Assembly: GCA_002779205.1 (NCBI GenBank)
Contig: PEXF01000105.1
Coordinates: 1-9,451, forward strand
Reading direction: 5' to 3'
DNA: 9,451 bases
Source of the DNA: Candidatus Hydromicrobium americanum
GTDB taxonomy: Bacteria; Actinomycetota; Humimicrobiia; Humimicrobiales; Humimicrobiaceae
Shown: piece by piece, positions 5,692 through 9,451 of the stretch
Numbering within the stretch: the first letter of the stretch is position 1
How the letters are laid out: each line of letters begins with the position of its first letter
Notes under the pieces: generated by a model
Database searches by the model: none
What the model was told of the DNA's origin: nothing
Seen by the model: the letters and a program-made list of their open reading frames with translations, nothing else
Made by a program: the position numbers and the translations under genes

Positions 5692-8600
5692 TTATACCCT
5701 ATCCCAGTTAATTTTATCTGAAAATACTTCCCTGAGACTCTCTTTTAGAGATTGATTTAAATTTATCCGATAGCTGGATGGAAGTTTATAAATTTTTTCT
5801 ATATCCTTTCCATTTTCACCTGTTACTTTAAACTCTACTTCATCAAATCCAGGATGTTTTTTTAATATATCATAAAACCTGTTGATAAAATTCTTATCCA
5901 TATCTCTCTTTCTTGCAGCAAAAATAACTTTATTATTTTTATCACCTATAAGCTCTTCTTGATTTTTATCTATTCTTTTATTTTTTTCCAATTCTTCTAT
6001 TTCATTGGCGATAATCTTTATCTGATCTTCTTTTTTATCTAATTTACCTTTAATTTTTACAATTTTATCTTCTACGATAACTTCTCTATACCTACCAAGA
6101 ACTGACGGGAATACAATTATTTCTACGCTGTCACTGATATCCTCTATGTTTACAAAACACATCTGCTGGTCTTTTTTTGTAAATATAATTTTTACTCTAT
6201 TTATAATTCCCCCAACAGCAATATTAGTTTTATCTTCTATACTGCTCAAGGCTTCTATCGGAGTCAGCCTGAAAAGGGAATCTTCATATTCAAACAAAGG
6301 GTGCCCTGAGATATAAAGGCCCAGCATTTCTTTCTCAAAATTTAATAACCCTTTTTTTGAAAATTCCTCAAATTGTTTCTCTGTTTTGTAGACTCCATCC
6401 AGTAATATTTTCTCTCCCCTGTCACCATCAAAATCAAATAATGAAAACTGGCCAATGTCTCTATCTTTTTTAATCTTTAAAGTCTCTTCTATAATTTTTT
6501 CATAACTCTCTAAAAGATATTTCCGGCTCTGGCCAAGAGAATCAAATGTCCCGCTTTTTATTAAGCTCTCAAGGGTCTTCTTGTTTAATACGCTACTGTC
6601 AACTCTTTGACAAAAATCTATAAAATTTTCAAATTTACCACTTTTCTTTCTCTCCTTTTCTATACATTCAATAACATTAGTCCCAACATTTTTAATAGCT
6701 GACAGGCCAAATCTGATAGAATTTTCCACTACAGTAAAATCAGTAAAACTTCCATTGATATCCGGCGGGAGGACTGTAATACCCATTCTTCTTGTTTCAT
6801 TAACGTATTGAGCTACTTTTTCCTGGCTGCCCATTCTGATACTAAGCAGTGCTGCCATAAATTCTACAGGATAGTTAGCCTTAAGATAAGCAGTCTGGTA
6901 TGAAATCATCGCGTATGCAGCACTGTGAGACTTGTTAAATCCATATTCAGCAAAATGATTTACAAGTTCAAATATTTTTACTGAAATTTTTTCATCTATC
7001 CCTTTGTTTTTAGCACCTTCTATAAATTTACTTTTTTGTTTGGAAAGTAAACTCCTCTTTTTCTTACTAATGGCTCCTCGCAGGATGTCTGCTTCTGACA
7101 TACTGAAACCAGCCAGTTCTGATGCTATTCCCATAACCTGTTCCTGATATAGAATAATTCCATAAGTACTTTCAAGAATTTTTTCAAGAGATGGGTGCAG
7201 ATAGTTTATTTTCTTTCTCCCATTTTTACTTTCTACGAAATCACTCACCATTCCACTTTGAAGAGGACCGGGTCTATATAATGCCAGAAGCGCTATCAAG
7301 TCTTCAAATTTGGTTGGTTTTAAATTTATTACCAGTTCCCGCATTCCCGAGCTTTCAAGCTGGAATACTCCCAGGCATTCACCTTCACATAACATATTAA
7401 AAGTTTTTTTATCATCCGGATTAATATTATTAATATCTATATCTATATTTTTAGTTTTATTAATTAAAAATAAGGCTTTGTCTATCAGTGATAGTGTTTT
7501 CAATCCAAGAAAATCCATTTTAAGTAGTCCAATTTTTTGAATATCCTCCATTTTATATTGGGTTACAATATCACCTTCATTCTCTTTTTGTATGGGTGTA
7601 TAGTTGTAAAGATCTTCTGATGAGATTACAACTCCTGCAGCATGGATTGAATCCTGCCTGGCTATCCCCTCAAGTGAAATTGCGGTATCAATTACTTCTC
7701 TTATTTTTTTATCATTTTCATAAATTTCCTTTAAATCCGGGACCAAATCTAATGAGTTTCCGATTGTCACATTTAATTCCATTGGGATCATCTTTGCTAT
7801 CCTGTCTACTTCAGCATAAGGCACTTCCATTACCCTTCCTGCATCCCTTATAGCCTGCCTTGCAGCCATTGTTCCAAAAGTAATTAGTTGGGCAACCCTT
7901 CTGTCACCATATTTTTTAGTAACATACCTGATAACTTCATCCCTCTTCTCATAACAAAAATCTATATCAATATCGGGCATACCTTTACGTTCTTCATTTA
8001 GAAATCTTTCAAATAAAAGTCCATACTTTAAAGGTTCGATATCCGTTATCCCCAACAGGTAAGAAACTATGCTGCCCGCTGCCGAACCTCTTCCCGGTCC
8101 TACTCTTATGCTATTATTCCTGGCAAATTTAATAAGGTCCCAAACTATTAGAAAATATTCCGAAAAACCCATTTTCTCTATAACTTCCAGCTCTTTTTGT
8201 ATTCTTCTATCAATCTCCTTAGTAATACTCACATATCTTTTTTTAGTACCTTCATAACATAACTTTTTCAAATATTCATCTGCACTATAGTTGTCAGGAA
8301 CCCGGAAAGATGGTATCAGATTCATATCAAACTTTATATTTATATTACATCTATCGGCAATCTTTAGCGTGTTTTCAAGAGCATCCGGGAATTCTTTGAA
8401 AAGCTCGTTCATTTGATCATAACTTTTAAAATAATATTCATCTGTGGGAAACCTCAGGCGGCCGGGTTCATTTATAGTGGAGCCAGTCTGGATACAGAGC
8501 AGAACATCATGAGCTTTGCTATCTTCCTTGTTTAAATAATGCACATCATTAGTAGCCACTAATGGAATATTATATTCTGAAGATAACTCCGATAAAGTCT

Positions 8601-9177
8601 TGTTTACTTTCTTTTGATCTGGTATACCGGAATCCTGCAGCTCTAAAAAAAAATTATTCTTTCCGAAAATATTTATATATTCCTCTAAAATTTTTTTTGC
8701 ACTTTTAGTTTTATCCAAAATAATACATTTTGGAATCTCACCGGCAATACAGCCACTCAATGCAATTATACCCTCGTTAAACTCCCTGAGCAGCTCTTTA
8801 TCCACTCTTGGTTTATAATAAAATCCCTCTAAAAACCCCAGGCTGACCAATCTCATCAGATTCTGATAACCCCGGTTATTTTCAGCCAGTAGAATCAGAT
8901 GGTAAGAAGTTTCTTCCTTTTTTTCTCTTTCCGATTGCTTGTCCCATCTACTTTTCGGGGCCAGATATACTTCACAGCCAATTATGGGTTTTATTCCTGA
9001 TTTTTTTGCCTGGGTGTAAAATTCAATAGCACCATACATAACTCCATGATCGGTTAATGCTAGAGCAGGCATATTGAACTCGCAGGCTCTCTCGATTAAT
9101 TTTTTTATTCTTGAAGCACCATCTAATAAGGAGTATTCGCTATGGACATGCAAATGGACGAAATTGTCTCTTTTCAT
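5692..9177 (-). CDS. dnaE: DNA polymerase III alpha subunit
   Basis: A complete 1161-residue DnaE, the same size as that of E. coli. It is the catalytic subunit of the replicative polymerase. Order: PHP domain (1 to about 275), palm with GPGRGSAAGS (360-369) and the metal-binding PDIDIDF (401-407, Asp404 and Asp406) plus KMDFLGLK (553-560, Asp555), fingers with ALYRPGP (632-638), YGIILYQEQVMG (672-683) and FNKSHSAAYA (747-756), a helix-hairpin-helix region (about 863-882), a sliding-clamp binding motif QFSLF (910-914), an OB fold (about 986-1060) and a C-terminal domain ending near LPSSYRI. All nine PHP metal ligands known from metal-binding bacterial DnaE proteins can be matched: His10, His12, Asp19, His44, Glu69, His93, Cys143, Asp211 and His213. 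The start is fixed by FVHLHVHSEYSLLDG beginning at residue 6. No clear Shine-Dalgarno sequence precedes it. It follows the pilus-ATPase gene by 60 bases. Confidence 0.97.
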   Translation of the reverse strand: MKRDNFVHLHVHSEYSLLDGASRIKKLIERACEFNMPALALTDHGVMYGAIEFYTQAKKSGIKPIIGCEVYLAPKSRWDKQSEREKKEETSYHLILLAENNRGYQNLMRLVSLGFLEGFYYKPRVDKELLREFNEGIIALSGCIAGEIPKCIILDKTKSAKKILEEYINIFGKNNFFLELQDSGIPDQKKVNKTLSELSSEYNIPLVATNDVHYLNKEDSKAHDVLLCIQTGSTINEPGRLRFPTDEYYFKSYDQMNELFKEFPDALENTLKIADRCNINIKFDMNLIPSFRVPDNYSADEYLKKLCYEGTKKRYVSITKEIDRRIQKELEVIEKMGFSEYFLIVWDLIKFARNNSIRVGPGRGSAAGSIVSYLLGITDIEPLKYGLLFERFLNEERKGMPDIDIDFCYEKRDEVIRYVTKKYGDRRVAQLITFGTMAARQAIRDAGRVMEVPYAEVDRIAKMIPMELNVTIGNSLDLVPDLKEIYENDKKIREVIDTAISLEGIARQDSIHAAGVVISSEDLYNYTPIQKENEGDIVTQYKMEDIQKIGLLKMDFLGLKTLSLIDKALFLINKTKNIDIDINNINPDDKKTFNMLCEGECLGVFQLESSGMRELVINLKPTKFEDLIALLALYRPGPLQSGMVSDFVESKNGRKKINYLHPSLEKILESTYGIILYQEQVMGIASELAGFSMSEADILRGAISKKKRSLLSKQKSKFIEGAKNKGIDEKISVKIFELVNHFAEYGFNKSHSAAYAMISYQTAYLKANYPVEFMAALLSIRMGSQEKVAQYVNETRRMGITVLPPDINGSFTDFTVVENSIRFGLSAIKNVGTNVIECIEKERKKSGKFENFIDFCQRVDSSVLNKKTLESLIKSGTFDSLGQSRKYLLESYEKIIEETLKIKKDRDIGQFSLFDFDGDRGEKILLDGVYKTEKQFEEFSKKGLLNFEKEMLGLYISGHPLFEYEDSLFRLTPIEALSSIEDKTNIAVGGIINRVKIIFTKKDQQMCFVNIEDISDSVEIIVFPSVLGRYREVIVEDKIVKIKGKLDKKEDQIKIIANEIEELEKNKRIDKNQEELIGDKNNKVIFAARKRDMDKNFINRFYDILKKHPGFDEVEFKVTGENGKDIEKIYKLPSSYRINLNQSLKESLREVFSDKINWDRV

Positions 9178-9188
9178 TCTAACAGAAT
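9176..9188 (-). other. Small hairpin at the dnaE start codon
   Basis: The minus strand reads ATTCT-GTT-AGAAT, a perfect five-pair stem with a three-base loop. Its 3' arm ends on the first two bases of the dnaE ATG. No AGGAGG-like sequence is present in the preceding 20 bases. A weaker six-pair stem (GACTGA/TTAGTC, one G-T pair) lies further upstream at about 9200-9220 and is not followed by a T-run. The stem may limit initiation or may be chance in AT-rich sequence. Confidence 0.35.
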
Positions 9189-9237
9189 CTAGTTATTCTT
9201 TTTGACTAAGATTTTCAGTCTAAATATTTCATAAACC

Positions 9238-9451
9238 TTAAAAAACTACTCTATATAGCTCTTCAAGAGAAGTCAATCCTTCTGCAACTTTATAAGCTCC
9301 ACTTTCAAGCAAAGTTCTCATTCCTTCTTCTCTGGCAACATCATTAATTTCGTCAACACTCTTTCTTTCCAGAAGTATTTGTCCTATTTTTTCTTTTTTA
9401 TAATCTATATCAACCATAATCGCCCTAAAGATTTTTCTATTAACTGTTATA
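9238..9451 (-). CDS. C-terminal end of a PilB/GspE-type ATPase (5' part outside window)
   Basis: The last 70 codons and the TAA stop of a gene that enters from the right edge. The tail has the pattern typical of the C-terminal lobe of type IV pilus and type II secretion assembly ATPases: an AIMVDI strand, ILLERKSVDEI, then EEGMRTLLESG and KVAEGLTSLEELYRVVF at the very end. In the family this lobe follows the zinc-binding cysteine motif and packs on the RecA-like ATPase core. The Walker boxes and cysteines lie outside the window, so PilB and GspE cannot be told apart. It powers pilus or pseudopilus assembly at the inner membrane (family knowledge). The next gene, dnaE, starts 60 bases on with no terminator between. 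Confidence 0.78.
   Translation of the reverse strand, partial: ITVNRKIFRAIMVDIDYKKEKIGQILLERKSVDEINDVAREEGMRTLLESGAYKVAEGLTSLEELYRVVF

Noticed and set aside
7191..7853. Several plus-strand reading frames of 69-85 codons inside dnaE
   Set aside because: They lie wholly antisense to a highly conserved polymerase gene and show no motif of their own.
9200..9222. Stem GACTGA/TTAGTC between the ATPase gene and dnaE as an intrinsic terminator
   Set aside because: The stem is weak and is followed by A residues rather than a T-run in the direction of transcription.

Overview
The window is a compact, gene-dense stretch of an AT-rich bacterial chromosome. All protein genes lie on the minus strand, so transcription runs from high to low coordinates. 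No gap exceeds about 85 bases, and I see no rRNA, tRNA, CRISPR array, insertion sequence or prophage gene. Low GC, strongly A-rich coding strands, a short-form HisG paired with HisZ, a DnaE with a complete metal-binding PHP domain and a PilB/GspE-type ATPase fit a low-GC anaerobic bacterium (Firmicutes-like, or a deep lineage such as Atribacterota). The taxon is an inference; no marker here settles it.

In order of transcription: (1) the last 70 codons of a PilB/GspE-type secretion or pilus ATPase (9451 to 9238); (2) dnaE, the replicative DNA polymerase III alpha subunit (9177 to 5692); (3) an octopine/nopaline-dehydrogenase-family oxidoreductase (5664 to 4570); (4) a 545-residue protein with an N-terminal cobalamin-binding-like domain joined to a large catalytic region resembling the barrel subunit of B12-dependent mutases (4559 to 2922); (5) the histidine biosynthesis genes hisZ, hisG, hisB and the start of hisH (2849 to window start).

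The his genes act together. HisZ and short HisG form the ATP phosphoribosyltransferase of the first step, HisB is imidazoleglycerol-phosphate dehydratase, and HisH is the glutaminase subunit of imidazole glycerol phosphate synthase. hisD and hisC, often found between hisG and hisB, are absent. A 72-base gap before hisZ carries a plausible sigma-70-type promoter and a good ribosome binding site, so the his block may be its own transcription unit or have an internal promoter.

The part with least obvious biology is the pair between dnaE and hisZ. The opine-dehydrogenase-like gene ends 10 bases before the start of the cobalamin-domain protein, so the two are probably co-translated and may form an uncharacterised amino-acid or 2-oxo-acid pathway. 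This pair is the best candidate for an undescribed system. Its substrates cannot be read from the sequence.
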